This document shows, in pieces, positions 1 through 9,714 of a DNA stretch of 47,934 bases (its first letter is position 1; each line of letters begins with the position of its first letter). This DNA is from Chara braunii (taxonomy: Eukaryota > Streptophyta > Charophyceae > Charales > Characeae). Position numbers and translations under genes: made by a program. Below the pieces are notes generated by a model. That model worked only from the letters and a program-made list of their open reading frames with translations, ran no database searches and was not told the origin of the DNA. The DNA is taken from contig BFEA01000567.1 of NCBI GenBank assembly GCA_003427395.1, forward strand, positions 207,525 to 255,458, written 5' to 3'.

Positions 1-929
1 TCTCTCTCTCTGTGCGCAGTTCTTTGATATAAATAATAATAATGATTATAATAGTAGTAATAATAATAATTATAACGGGTGCTATCTCTCTCACTCTCAC
101 TGACTCTGCCCGCTCTCCTTACCTCTTGCCTGCGCATTAGTGTCACTCTCTTCCTCCTACTCCATCCCTCTTCCTTCCCAGTCTCGGCCACCTTCCTTCT
201 CATGAATGCCCGACCATAGCCGATGCTGCAACGACCGTGAACTCANTTGACCGCTTGCAGGTACGAAGAGTCACAAACGGAGACAACTGCACTTGGTTTC
301 TCTCATCCACTGTCTCTTTCTCTTGTTCTCGGTTACACACGCGGGCACCCGCCACAACTAACTTCTTCATAAGAGGNCTTGACCGTGGNANCGAGCTTGC
401 ANGAACGCTAGACGGTTACTCCCTCTGCAGCATGGACTGGCGGCCTCCATGACATGGTCATCAATCCCCNTGGTCGCCACCCCTTTGCTCATGCGTGNGA
501 CGATCACACCTGNTGTAGCAGCCCTCGTCCCAGTCACTTTCTCGTCGCATCTCCTCCCTAGGCGGTGCACACCTCGGCTGCCGCAGCCATGGCAACACCA
601 GTCAGTGGGGTTCACCCTGGTCACCCACTCTAGTGAACCCGGTTCCCCTCGGTCTCCTTGGTCCCGAATNTCCCTCANACACCAGCAGCCGCCATAGCTT
701 CCGTTGTCTGTAAACCAGCGTTGGCAGCGGTGGGCTGTGTACACCGTNNATGCTTCCGAAAAGCTCCCCCCGTCTCCATGTCCAGATGCCCGTTGACTTC
801 GTCCGTATCTGCGACGTGGGCGGGGTACACCTTGCATGCCGCGAGAGACTGCCCCCACCTGAAATGTCCCAATCCTTTAACTGGTCTGTCTTTATCCCAC
901 ACAGGCCACCCAGTCTCTAATGGAACGGT
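1..929. other. Low-quality, CT-rich stretch without a recognisable gene
   Basis: The stretch opens with a CT run and an AAT-rich patch, then becomes CT-rich with many isolated N bases. Short open frames exist on both strands, but they overlap each other, contain unknown residues and resemble no family I know. I see no gene here. The right part may belong to the diverged repeat that begins near 930, because both places and the 18.6-18.9 kb region share short words such as GTGTACACC. Confidence 0.4.
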
Positions 930-2227
930 GACATGTCTCAGGCCCACAGGCCCAGTAGCAGGACCCAGGTANCAGGCCGTAGCACCAATGTTAATGATAC
1001 CAACTCGCAGCGAGCAGCAGTGCCGAAGATAGCTGAACCGTACCAGTTTTGGACCAGACCGAATATGATAATACCAGACCGCCATGAGTGTCACCAGCGC
1101 TGGGCCCGAAGAGAAGAAATGAATAGGTCGAGTTGCAGCTCCNCTTAGTACCGTACCAGTTNCCGAGCCATAAGAATTAGGAGCAGGCTGCAGTACGCTG
1201 CCCCGGTGTCATCCCTGTACCGAACCAACAAGTCACAATTACCGTACCAAAATGGCATAGCTGGCCAGAGCGGCATTCGCCAGTCTCGTTACCATACCAG
1301 CCCAACGCCGGACGCCGTAAAGTGCAGCAAAAGTGTCGTGACCATACCGAACCAGTGTACCATACCAAGATAATAATGTCGCGTGACCCGTCCCAGAATG
1401 GAATCGATAGCCGCAGCGATCCGACCATGTTATAGCAACCCCGAAACTGGTACCGCTAAGCGCTCGAGAATTANACCCAAGTTATAACTAAAGTAATAAT
1501 CAGTTGAATCGGGGAAAAATTACACGTGAATTTATAATTATCGGAAGTCCGTACAAACAGATGACATCATGGTGAATGAATAATTCCTAGTTAAAATCAT
1601 CACAAATAAACGTCGTTAAAATTGATCAAATAATAAGCAATCATTCGCTCTCCTCTCTTTTATTATTTTTAATTATTTTCCTCCTTCTTAATTCTATTAT
1701 CGGAAATAATGACTAATGAGGGCGACCCCGTTAAAATTAAATANATTCTATTATCGGAAATAATGACTAATGAGGGCGACCCCGTTAAAATTAAATACCG
1801 AGGAAATTTAATAGAATAAGGAAACCGTTTTCTCTTCCCATCTATTGTTTTTAACTTTTTCTTCCATTTTTAATTTCAATATTAAGATTAAGGAAATTCG
1901 AGGTATCATTCCCGCACCAATAATGCAAGATAAAAGGGTCGTGCCAAGGCTTACTCCCGTATTCCCATCCCGCGGCTAGCTGCGTCGGGAATAGACTCGG
2001 AACAAGCGGAAGAGAGGTGGGGCATAGCGTGGTAGAAGTGGTAACTCCCCTCGTTAATTTGAGGGTTACTCTCAGTGGTCAACACACCTAAAATTGGGGG
2101 TGCTCTAGGTACCCCTAATTTTCCCCGTCAGGTCAAACAAGAGTACCGTCAAAATACGGTCTAGTCATCGGGTCGAAGACTCAACACCGCTGACGTAGGG
2201 TGGCCCAGTACCTGTCGCCGCCCGACA
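930..2227 (+). repeat. Copy A of a diverged LTR-like direct repeat
   Basis: This stretch has a partner in the same orientation at about 18960-20498. Both begin with sequence rich in CCGTACCAG-like words. Both then carry an identical 16-bp anchor TTTATAATTATCGGAA (1531-1546 and 19846-19861), an AT-rich block with several Spacer-like TTATT runs, and a GC-rich end finishing in CGCCCGACA. Similarity is patchy and clearly older than that between the inner gypsy LTRs. The pair flanks the nested gypsy element, so the simplest reading is the two LTRs of an older host element. It could instead be two independent insertions of one repeat family. No PBS could be identified after 2227. Confidence 0.5.
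1691..1798. repeat. 54-bp tandem duplication meeting at an N
   Basis: A segment of about 53 bp starting ATTCTATTATCGG is present twice with a 54-bp period (from 1691 and from 1745). The two copies look identical, and the only ambiguous base, N at 1744, lies exactly at their junction. This may be a true tandem duplication, but an assembly join artefact is at least as likely. Confidence 0.7.
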
Positions 2228-2260
2228 AAGTGTCTAGTGCCGAGAGACTGGCTATTGTGA

Positions 2261-2797
2261 GTGGCTATGGCGGACCGAAATGGTCTGCGCGGTTACAGGC
2301 CGAGGTATATGAGGTACTCCTGGATGTGGGAGCGAGGTGACGAGCAGGGGCCTGTGGTTGAGACCATACTGACCTACGGGAAGTCTACGAGAGAGGTGAG
2401 GTTAAAAATTAACGTTTGTGGTCATCGGGAACAAGAAATGAGAAGGGATGAGGGACTACAGGCGGCTATTACTGAGGCGCGTAACAGGGCTGAGCGAAGG
2501 TGTAGGCGAGACCGGGTGACTGCGAGTATGCGGGTAACAGTCACTTATCACGAGGATGACTCTTCAACTGGCACCACGACCAGGGAAGTGCAGCATAATG
2601 ACAGAGACTCTGAAGGGGAGTCGGAAAGGAGTGACCGAGAGGCGGATGTCCAGTCCTGGCATGGACTGGACCAGATCCACCGAAACCATCCATTGGCGGG
2701 GCCAGTGGAGGGTGGGCCAGAGGTCAGTTCGGCCCGGGGCAGACAAAATCCAGCAGGGGCTGGACCGTCGAGGGAGACGAGCAGAATGCTAGAATGA
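2261..2797 (+). CDS. Uncertain 178-aa ORF after the outer LTR-like repeat
   Basis: An open frame of 178 codons starts 33 bp after the apparent end of LTR-like copy A. The product is highly charged, with an Arg/Glu-rich middle and a Ser/Asp/Glu-rich patch (around residues 110-125). There is no signal peptide, membrane segment, zinc knuckle or catalytic motif that I can see. Its position fits the start of a gag-like gene of the older outer element, which would have been separated from the rest by the nested gypsy insertion. That is inference from position only. I do not recognise the protein, and it may be a chance frame in GC-rich DNA. Confidence 0.25.
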   Translation: MAMADRNGLRGYRPRYMRYSWMWERGDEQGPVVETILTYGKSTREVRLKINVCGHREQEMRRDEGLQAAITEARNRAERRCRRDRVTASMRVTVTYHEDDSSTGTTTREVQHNDRDSEGESERSDREADVQSWHGLDQIHRNHPLAGPVEGGPEVSSARGRQNPAGAGPSRETSRMLE

Positions 2798-3921
2798 GCT
2801 CAAGGTGGTTACGCTCGTACGGGCGACACGGGTCACGGTCCAGAAGGACAGAGGGTGAGTAAGGGAGTCAGCAAAAGAGAGAAGGGGGCAGCGCACGACG
2901 CGGCTGGGATATAGAGTCGACACTGTGGCACAGTCCGGAGGGCAAGCTCTTCGAGCGGGGAGGGGGAGAAAGTCAACGCGCGGAGAATACCTGCGCGCGG
3001 GACTGCTCAGTGGTAAGCTATGAATGACGGTTCTCTATTTCTACCTCTCCGCGGGAGAGATGATTAGTCGTAAGTGCACACTTATGGGACGTGAGCCTTC
3101 TCGTCACCGGCTGACTTCGGCCTTGGATGACCTGCGGTTGAAAGAGTGAGAGAGAGGGATAGAGCGCTACACACACGCAAATGTTGTCCACGGGATAACA
3201 AGCTGCTGATGAGATATAACCTCAAAAGTCTTGATACTGCAGAATGCAGAGGAGTAGGGCGACTGAACCATGAGTTGCCAGGGAATGAGGATGTGAGATG
3301 CTTGCGGAGTTGTCGAGGCAACGAAAGGTCAAAAGAGGGCCGGATAACAATAATTTTCCTCCGTGTGTCTTCAACACGCGACTCGCTCATGCCCACCCTT
3401 ACGGGTCATCTCCACAGTTCCTTCGAGCAGCGACGAGAGACTCGGGGCACCGGCGTGTACTCAGACGGTGAGGGAGCGTACAGAGGACTGATAGCTTCAG
3501 AGGCGGAGGGAGGTATCATCTGTCTGAACTCTCAGTGTCATCGCGCCCTTTCATCTCCGTATGAGTTTTGATCGGTCGGTATGCTAGAACTAGTATAATG
3601 CGCTAATACGCAGTGATATCTATAATGTATGGAGTCCATTAAACTGTGCACTCGTTTTGGGTATGGTCGCTACTCGGCAGCTAGACTGTCCTTTGTGAAA
3701 ACTTCGACTCCCTCAGGTCTTGTCTCTCCTCGTACGCGCAGAGATGTGATCATGAGAGACCAAGAAAAAGAATAGGGACCACCATCCTTGGTGGCTGATA
3801 CACTACTGCTACGGATCTCTGAGCTACCCTCTACCATCGTCTCGGCTGAACCATCAGACAAGATGCTAATCAGTATGAATGTTTCGCTTCACTAATTCTA
3901 CCTCTTCTTATTTCATGGAGT
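2798..3921. other. Non-coding flank between the outer repeat and the nested gypsy element
   Basis: Apart from a 141-codon open frame at 3146-3571 with no recognisable motif, I see no gene, RNA or repeat in this stretch. It probably belongs to the internal part of the older outer element. Its right edge (3921/3922) is where similarity to the 3' LTR of the inner element begins abruptly. Confidence 0.4.
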
Positions 3922-5689
3922 TGATCTACTCGGTAGATTGACACTAACGAGGTTGGTTTGAATGCCTCACTAAGTGACTTGCTAGTTACAAAACGAGGTT
4001 AACTTTGAGAGCTACGTTGCTCGCTTGCTGTATGCTAGATGGCGAAACTTCTTGAGGCAGTCTGATTGGGCTTGGTTCATTTCTTCTAAGTATGCAAAGG
4101 TGTAAGAGGTCTGTTATTTCCCATGGATCGATATCTACGCAACCGCAAAAGAAAAAAAAAAGGAAAACAGGATAATGTCAGCTATCCAAAATTAGCAAGC
4201 AGGCTGAGAAAATATTATTTCACCAGTGCCTTGCTATCTTTAATTGGATGCTTCAACTTGGAAGATGAGTTATTGATGGGGATACAGAACAATAAGCAAA
4301 GATAACCTGACTACATGGTTCAGTAGGCAGAAAACGAGGGGTCCAAAAGAATATCGTCTACTAAATTCCTTCTGGACGGGGACTAAGTCACGTACTCTGC
4401 TTTCTCTTGCTTGAAGCAAATCAGAAAAGGGGGAAAGAGAAAACACAATAAAAAGTCTCTGCGGTACGTTCCACGTGGTTTCATTGCGAATCACTCGGCA
4501 TTGGCCCGACTTTGTGGCTTAGCGACCCGTGTCATCGATTACTGCCCAATAGTAGTCTGGACTTTACAGAGGAATAGTAGTTTTGCTTTGTGCTGCAGGA
4601 CGAATGGGCCTATTGTCCGCGTTTAGCTGTATACTCCCCAAATACGGGTAACTTGCCTCCTGAGTGGCGACCATGATTGTGATACTCGGAGGGATGTCCA
4701 TGTCAAACAACGGTTGAAGTTGTTGAGTGCGGTTGTCTTTCTTGCCTTACTACAAACAGGAGCGACGTCAGTTGTGATCTACTTATACGATGCCTGGACT
4801 GCCCTGAAAATGTTAACCGATGACACATCCCTTGTTGAACTGTAATCAATATCGTTTCTCTGATGCCTCTCGCGGTTTGCCCGCAACATTTCTCCCTCTA
4901 AGTACCAACGAGATCCTTGATCTGTAGCTTTTCAACAAGCGTGAGCAGCGGGATGGTCAACACGGTAGCGGGAAAAAGTATGGGTGCTCGAAGTTCCTCT
5001 TTTCCCTCTTTCTTACTGGTACGGTAATGGACAAAAGGGGAACCGTCCTAAGGAAAATCACATATTTTCTCGCTAAATTTCTGCTAGATGGTGACTGATT
5101 GTTAGAGGCCGTGATGTTTGCGTTTGAATCTTGGCAAACGTGAGTTAGCAAAAGCACAAGAAGGTCCCAGATGAAGTTGGCATGCCTAGTCTGATTCCGC
5201 TTCTGTGAGTCAGGGTTTTCCTTCAGCTGCGTAGTAAGATGTATGGACACGGACTAGTCATCTCATAATTAACGAGAAAATCCTTGCTCACCATGCTTCT
5301 TAAAATGAGGACAGGGAAATCGGTTAAATCGTCCTGATTGAACCCCGACTTCTCCCAATAACATGAATGAGTTGGTTGATCTGAGTGTAAGGTCGGATAC
5401 TATCAGTTTTCAAGACTGGCGTAGTGTCTCACTCACACGCCGTGTCTTGAACCTAACATTGATCATGTACAGACTGTAAACTGATGAAACTGAACCGCAA
5501 TCTCCTGCCCATCTCCCAAAATCCGCTCTCGGTCCACGGGCCGGACAACGTTAGCGGTACTCAGCCCGTGCCTGATCACGTAGAGGTCTGGACACTTTAA
5601 GGGTGATTGGTTTTCCAGCCGTGGGTGCGGAGTCTTTCAAACCAACCGGGGCTTGATCTACACACCTGCATGAGTACTAAGGGGAAACA

Positions 5690-5933
5690 TGGAAAAGGGA
5701 GAAGTTCTCGTGATAAAAGGTTGTTCAAACAGGGATATGACAGAAGGTTGGGAGAAGGAGGCGTGCCAAGACATGGAGGCACACAGATAGGAGCAGCGAA
5801 AACAGGCTGTCCCGATGGTCATGAGAGAAAAGTACATAGAATACGTGCTGTATTTTTATAGCCACGATGGTAAACTATACAGCAATGACTCGTTTCTAGA
5901 GACTGTGGAAAAGGCTAGGGCAAAGTTCGAATG
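5690..5933 (+). pseudogene. Small LTR frame S, interrupted copy
   Basis: This is the 5'-LTR counterpart of the 81-codon frame at 16823-17068. It starts at an equivalent ATG and ends in the same Glu/Ala/Lys-rich tail (…ETVEKARAK), but an in-frame TAG interrupts it about one third of the way in, where the 3' LTR has CAG. The second half contains a Tyr/Phe-rich segment (YVLYFYS). That segment loosely recalls the hydrophobic core of the accessory proteins at 6295 and 8181, but similarity is too short to claim homology. I do not recognise a function. Confidence 0.35.
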
Positions 5934-6090
5934 AGGCCGAAGGAGCCTGGAGTCTCCTTTCGAAAACGACATCAGCGTTCAGTCAGCAATCTCAGCAACA
6001 TTCAGTCCTCAATCAACAATCAACCAGCAACCAATCAACATTTAATCAACGTCTAGTCAGCAATCTCAATAACATACAATTCTCGAACAA

Positions 6091-6207
6091 CAATCAGAAA
6101 CAGTAATCAGAAATATCAATCAGAAACAGCAATCAGAAACGGCAATCAGAAACAGCAATCAGAAACGACAATAAAAAACAGCAACCAAAAATAGCATTCA
6201 GAATTGT
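6091..6207 (+). repeat. 13-bp CAATCAGAAACAG tandem array, about 9 units
   Basis: Nine imperfect 13-bp units of the form CAATCAGAAACAG follow one another, preceded by about 130 bp of looser CAATCAAC/CAGCAA sequence. The strand is nearly free of G apart from the CAG step, so an RNA copy would be largely unstructured. The array ends about 90 bp before the ATG of the LTR-encoded ORF at 6295. The 3' LTR carries a longer version (about 11 units). Confidence 0.85.
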
Positions 6208-6294
6208 ATTAAAAAGACACTCAAGCGGCGGACGTCTGTCAATCAAGCACAGTTTTTTTTCTCCCTATCAGGGAGTAACTACCTATCCAAACAC

Positions 6295-6774
6295 ATGAGA
6301 GAGATTAACCCCATCACAGTTGACCAGTCGGTCCTCGACAATCTTAATCTGATAGCAGCCAAGAAGAGTTTTCCCTACAAGTATGTCAGAATTAATGGAT
6401 TCAAGCGAGAAGATCTGCCTATCTTCGTCGTCCTCACCAAGTTCGTTGAGGGTACAGTCATCAATCTGCGGATCCTCCTGAAAAAGGGGAATGAGACACA
6501 CCCTCATTTCGATGCAGTTTGGGCCGCGGCAGCCGGGTTTGTGCAATGGAAAGCTGAGAGACTCCAGGGGAGCGCAAAGCTAGTCTATAGCTTTGGTCCT
6601 AAGCTTTTCACTGACTACCCCGAACCTCGGGTCCCCTACTACCTTACTGACGGCTCTTATTGTGGTGGACTGGTGGACTTGGCCAAGAGATACATATCGT
6701 CAGCAGAGATCGACTACGAGGCAGTGACAGAACCCTCAGAGTTCTCACATCTCAGGAGGGGCATTTTCTCTTAG
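6295..6774 (+). CDS. LTR-encoded accessory protein L (159 aa), unknown family
   Basis: An open frame of 159 codons lies wholly inside the 5' LTR. The 3' LTR has the matching frame at 17455-17877, cut to 140 codons. The ATG follows a CA-rich leader and a short hairpin (CTCCC/GGGAG) about 25 bp upstream. Visible pattern: FPYKYVR near residues 26-32, FVVLTKFVEG near 44-53, LKKG near 62-65, a Trp/Ala-rich segment (W..AAAGFVQWKAERL) near 75-91, and DGSYCGG near 119-125. No signal peptide or membrane helix is visible. The same pattern recurs in the ORFs at 7784 and 8181, which makes a small paralogous family within one retroelement. I know no domain that matches. The two LTR copies differ mostly at amino-acid-changing sites, so there is no sign of selection since insertion. 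Confidence 0.6.
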   Translation: MREINPITVDQSVLDNLNLIAAKKSFPYKYVRINGFKREDLPIFVVLTKFVEGTVINLRILLKKGNETHPHFDAVWAAAAGFVQWKAERLQGSAKLVYSFGPKLFTDYPEPRVPYYLTDGSYCGGLVDLAKRYISSAEIDYEAVTEPSEFSHLRRGIFS

Positions 6775-7244
6775 CTCTATCTCCTCACTCTATGGGAAGA
6801 ATTTTGTGTCATGCTTGACTTCCGTATCATGAGACTTTGATGAAAATGTTTGAAACTAGTGGGTTTCAGGTGACTTTACATTCTGAAGCCACAACCTCGA
6901 AGAGTACGGAGACATGGCAAGAAGCCCAAACGACGGACAACAAAGTGAGAAGATGAGTGTAAGGTTCAGAGGGAGGAGTGAGGACGATTGATCGGTGTTG
7001 GCCATGCTCTCTTCCATATGTACTTCCTGAGACTATTATGAGTTCTCATTCTTCCCTCATTCATTTGACTCTGTTTTTGCCTAAGTCAGTCAGTAGGTCG
7101 TGCTTCTTGCATTGTTTATGCCTAATGATTGCTTTCGTGGATAATTGTCACAGTTTTCGAAATCAGACTGACATAATCGATGCATACATAGCACTCCATA
7201 ATTTATTATTATTATTTGCATGATTCCCTGTTGTTCCGAATCAA

Positions 7245-7250
7245 AATAAA
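7245..7250 (+). promoter_or_regulatory. AATAAA polyadenylation signal in the 5' LTR
   Basis: AATAAA lies about 190 bp before the LTR's right end and is conserved at 18404-18409 in the 3' LTR. This position fits the R/U5 region. Function is inferred from position and conservation only. Confidence 0.4.
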
Positions 7251-7442
7251 AGATTCCTAAGACAGGGGACCGGCGAAGACCCCAATTGAAGGGTCTCGCT
7301 CGAAGCCGGACGCGCACAACAGGAAGGGATTTGCATTATTTAATTTATTTTATTTATTGCAATCACATACAAAACCCTGCGTGACAGCCTGTTGATATTT
7401 CGGTCGCCTGAAGTGGCTCGAGTGGAAAAAGTGCGACAAAAA

Positions 7443-7460
7443 TGGCGTCGTTGCCGGGGA
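7443..7460 (+). other. Primer-binding site matching tRNA-Asp
   Basis: TGGCGTCGTTGCCGGGGA begins 5 bp after the LTR's terminal CA. It is complementary to the 3' end of plant tRNA-Asp including CCA, with a single mismatch (T at the sixth base where C is expected). Athila-type and related plant gypsy elements use the same primer. This match independently fixes the right edge of the 5' LTR. Confidence 0.85.
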
Positions 7461-7783
7461 CATGAAAAGTTTTCGTGTCCGGAACAAGTCTGGGTCAGCA
7501 AACAACTTTGAGCTTTGATTAGGCTTTGAAAACTATTGACAATTTCTAAATTTTTAGATTCATTTTGCAATCTTTTATTGAGTCATTATTCTCTCGAAAA
7601 AGCCTGATTGCTAACTGAGTCCTATCGTCCTTGTGTGAGATAACACATTGGACTGGAGAATGAGACTGATATTACCATTGGAGAATCAAGCTAAACTTCA
7701 GGTATGCCTCATATGAGCCTATGATGTCCTTGGAACACTGAGAAGGGAAAGAAAGAATCAAGAACTCGGAGACTTCATCAAGA

Positions 7784-8197
7784 ATGCTAACTTCTGACGC
7801 ATTGAAAGAACTCTCGAAAATAACTATCAAAGGGATATTCTATTATCAATATGAGCATTGTTGGGTCTATCGTTCTGGCAATTCGGCCATCAGCGTAGTG
7901 CTGACTCGCTTCTTGGAAGAAGATATCTATGATATCCGTCCTTATGTCAAGAAGGGAGACTGCGACGAAGGTGAGACTTTTAACTGGCTATGGAAAATTG
8001 CGATTCAATCTCTTTATGATGAGAAAGCGGACCTGATCAAGCAAAAGAAGAAAGTGGAATGGGGTGTAATGCCAGTAACGTATGAGACTGTTCCGATCCC
8101 TCCTATACCTCACAGCTATTGTGGTGGGACTAACTGGTTGCTAATTATCAGCATGGTACTGACATGGGAAAAAATAACTGGTGGCCATAAGAAGTAA
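7784..8197 (+). CDS. Accessory protein B (137 aa), same family as L
   Basis: An intact 137-codon frame lies between the PBS and gag. It aligns by eye with protein L. Shared features are an aromatic start (FYYQYE against FPYKYV), VVLTRF(L/V)E near residues 38-45, a D-I-R step followed by VKKG near 55-58, a Trp-x-x-A segment near 69-73, a KK-rich linker, a P-I-P-P-I-P run near 104-109 and HSYCGG (L has GSYCGG). Its last 17 bp overlap the start of the next ORF in another frame. Function is unknown. It is not gag, protease or an envelope-type protein, because there is no signal peptide or membrane segment. A stop-free frame in such a decayed element is notable, though at this length it could be chance. 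Confidence 0.55.
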   Translation: MLTSDALKELSKITIKGIFYYQYEHCWVYRSGNSAISVVLTRFLEEDIYDIRPYVKKGDCDEGETFNWLWKIAIQSLYDEKADLIKQKKKVEWGVMPVTYETVPIPPIPHSYCGGTNWLLIISMVLTWEKITGGHKK

Positions 8198-8690
8198 AGT
8201 GACTTCTGCAGAAGAAATCAGGCAGAGAAGGTTGAAATTTGCCAGAGGTTCTGGCCCAAGTCAAGAGAAAGTCGAGTATCTCCTAAAGTCACTAAATACT
8301 CTAAGCAAGAGAGCGGTGTTCCCGTATGAGGCTGTCAGATATGAGGTGGTTGAGAGTGGATGGGAGCAGGAACGATTGTATGTACTGACCTTTTATTTCA
8401 TGGACCTGAATGTGTATGATGTAATAATTTATGTCACAAAAGAAAGAAGTGTTGATGTAGTGTATGGGAGATGCTGGGGATTTGCTGAAGAGGTCGTATT
8501 GAAAGAGAAAGAGAGGTTTGAGAGAGAAAACAGATGTTTCCCTGGATCCACTCGATTTACTGTCTTTGATGGACTTCCAGCTCCTCCCTTACCTGATATC
8601 AATCCATCGAGAGACGATTGGTATGCCATGATAAAATTTGCATGGAAAGTGAAGAGAGTCCAAGAAGAATACTCTCAGTGGTCAGGATAA
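8181..8690 (+). CDS. Accessory protein C (169 aa), same family as L and B
   Basis: An intact 169-codon frame starts 17 bp before the stop of the preceding ORF. After a basic N-terminus it follows the family pattern: VFPYEAVRY near residues 46-54, LYVLTFYFMDLNVYDV near 66-81, VTKE near 85-88, CWGFAEEVVLKEKERFE near 98-114, a GLPAPPLPD run near 131-139, and a Trp/Tyr C-terminal segment where L and B have YCGG. Next to it (8702-9180) lies a further open but stop-interrupted stretch. I recognise no known domain. Overlapping ORFs suggest joint expression from the element's RNA, but that is inference. Confidence 0.55.
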   Translation: MAIRSKVTSAEEIRQRRLKFARGSGPSQEKVEYLLKSLNTLSKRAVFPYEAVRYEVVESGWEQERLYVLTFYFMDLNVYDVIIYVTKERSVDVVYGRCWGFAEEVVLKEKERFERENRCFPGSTRFTVFDGLPAPPLPDINPSRDDWYAMIKFAWKVKRVQEEYSQWSG

Positions 8691-8701
8691 CTACTGTAAG
8701 G

Positions 8702-9180
8702 TGCAAACTTTATGAAGTGATAGGGCATGATAATCCCTTTGTAATTTTGCGGCATGAGATTTGTGGGGAATGACATATAGTATTTCATATTCCGGTAGTT
8801 AAGTTCCTGAACTCTGACAGTTTGGATGTGAGGGTTTATTCCTCCAACAGTCTGGAGGAGGAGGTTGACTAGTTGAAATATTTAAAAGAGGCGTATGTTA
8901 GTCTTGAGCGAACAAAAAAGTGGCTAGAGAAGCTAAAAAGGAAAGTAACTTTGGGAGTGGGAGTAAGGGAATTTGAAAGACTCCCTGAGTTTTTACTTGC
9001 TAAGGGATTTGAAGACAGAAGGAATTGGATGCCTCTGTAGGAAGTCATTGCTGAGATTGATAGAGCAAGGGAAAAAGACTCTATTGTGATGATAAAATCT
9101 ATGTTTCTGAGTACCTTTGAACACAGATTCGAAATCTCTGATTATGTTCAACCTGAGATCTACCTTTCAGATATTGCTTA
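8702..9180 (+). pseudogene. Fourth 5'-internal ORF, broken by three stops and a MITE
   Basis: One frame runs through this stretch with three in-frame stops: TGA near 8770, TAG near 8870 and TAG near 9037. Between the stops it reads as plausible protein, including a Leu/Lys/Glu-rich likely coiled coil (LKYLKEAYVSLERTKKWL, about 8873-8926). All three stops could come from Trp codons by a G-to-A change. The frame ends where a MITE is inserted at a TA. It may be the N-terminal part of gag or another accessory gene. I cannot assign it. Confidence 0.4.
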
Positions 9181-9700
9181 CAACAGAAAAATTCCCACGA
9201 GAAATGAAAGTTGAAAAAACATTCCATAAAAAAAAATCCATCATATTTATAAATTATCATTTTAATATTCGTCCAATTCTAAAATTTACAGTTTTATCTA
9301 ATAAGTTCCCGTCTAAATATGAGTTTTCCCTTCCAACTACATCTATTTGTTCAAGATGGAATGAAAGTCTGGAAGAGTTTATAAAATATTTTAATTAAAT
9401 TTTCATTCCACTACAACAAATATCTTTTAATTTTGATTGGATTAACCTATTTATGACTGAAAATCCTTACTGAGAATGACAGTTCAATTAAAATATTTTA
9501 TGAACTCGTCCAGACTTTCATTCCATCTCTAACATGCAATCCAAATAAGAAGGGATACCCTATTCTTGGAATGAAAGTTTGCAAGTAAGATGAAAAATTT
9601 TAAAATTGGAAGACATTTTTTAAAATGGGATGAAAATTTGAAATTTAGATTGTAATTTTACTATAGAATGATTATTTAATTCTATGAATTTTTTTCGTTG
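9181..9700. mobile_element. 520-bp MITE with TA target duplication (Tc1/mariner-like)
   Basis: The termini are CAACAGAAAAATTC on the left and, read inward from the right, CAACGAAAAAAATTC. Each is flanked by TA (9179-9180 and 9701-9702). Inside are a second inverted pair of about 43 bp (about 9356-9399 against 9483-9527) and several GGAATGAAA words in both directions. The DNA is much more AT-rich than the surrounding ORFs and codes for nothing recognisable. TA duplication and AT-rich palindromic structure fit a Stowaway/mariner-type MITE. It landed in the already coding-like 5' internal region of the retrotransposon. Confidence 0.65.
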
Positions 9701-9714
9701 TATAATGTTTAGCA

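Larger units (their letters stand above)
3922..7438 (+). repeat. 5' LTR of the gypsy element
   Basis: The LTR starts TGATCTACTCGG and ends GTGCGACA. It matches 14878-18589 throughout, apart from indels. It lacks about 280 bp present in the 3' LTR (between 14912 and 15191). It also keeps about 90 bp near 4575-4690 that the 3' LTR lacks. An AATAAA at 7245-7250, about 190 bp before the right end and conserved in the other LTR, is a plausible polyadenylation signal. A length of about 3.5 kb is large for a gypsy LTR. The extra length carries a repeat array and the small coding frames described separately. Confidence 0.88.

Noticed and set aside
4411-4626. Frame beginning MKQIRKGGKRK in the 5' LTR, with a counterpart at 15623-15850
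   Set aside because: Similarity is expected because both are LTR copies. The counterparts diverge by an indel at the end, and the product shows no pattern shared with the accessory family.
6091-6207. CRISPR-like array
   Set aside because: The 13-bp units are directly abutting and have no spacers. It is a simple tandem repeat in a eukaryotic LTR.
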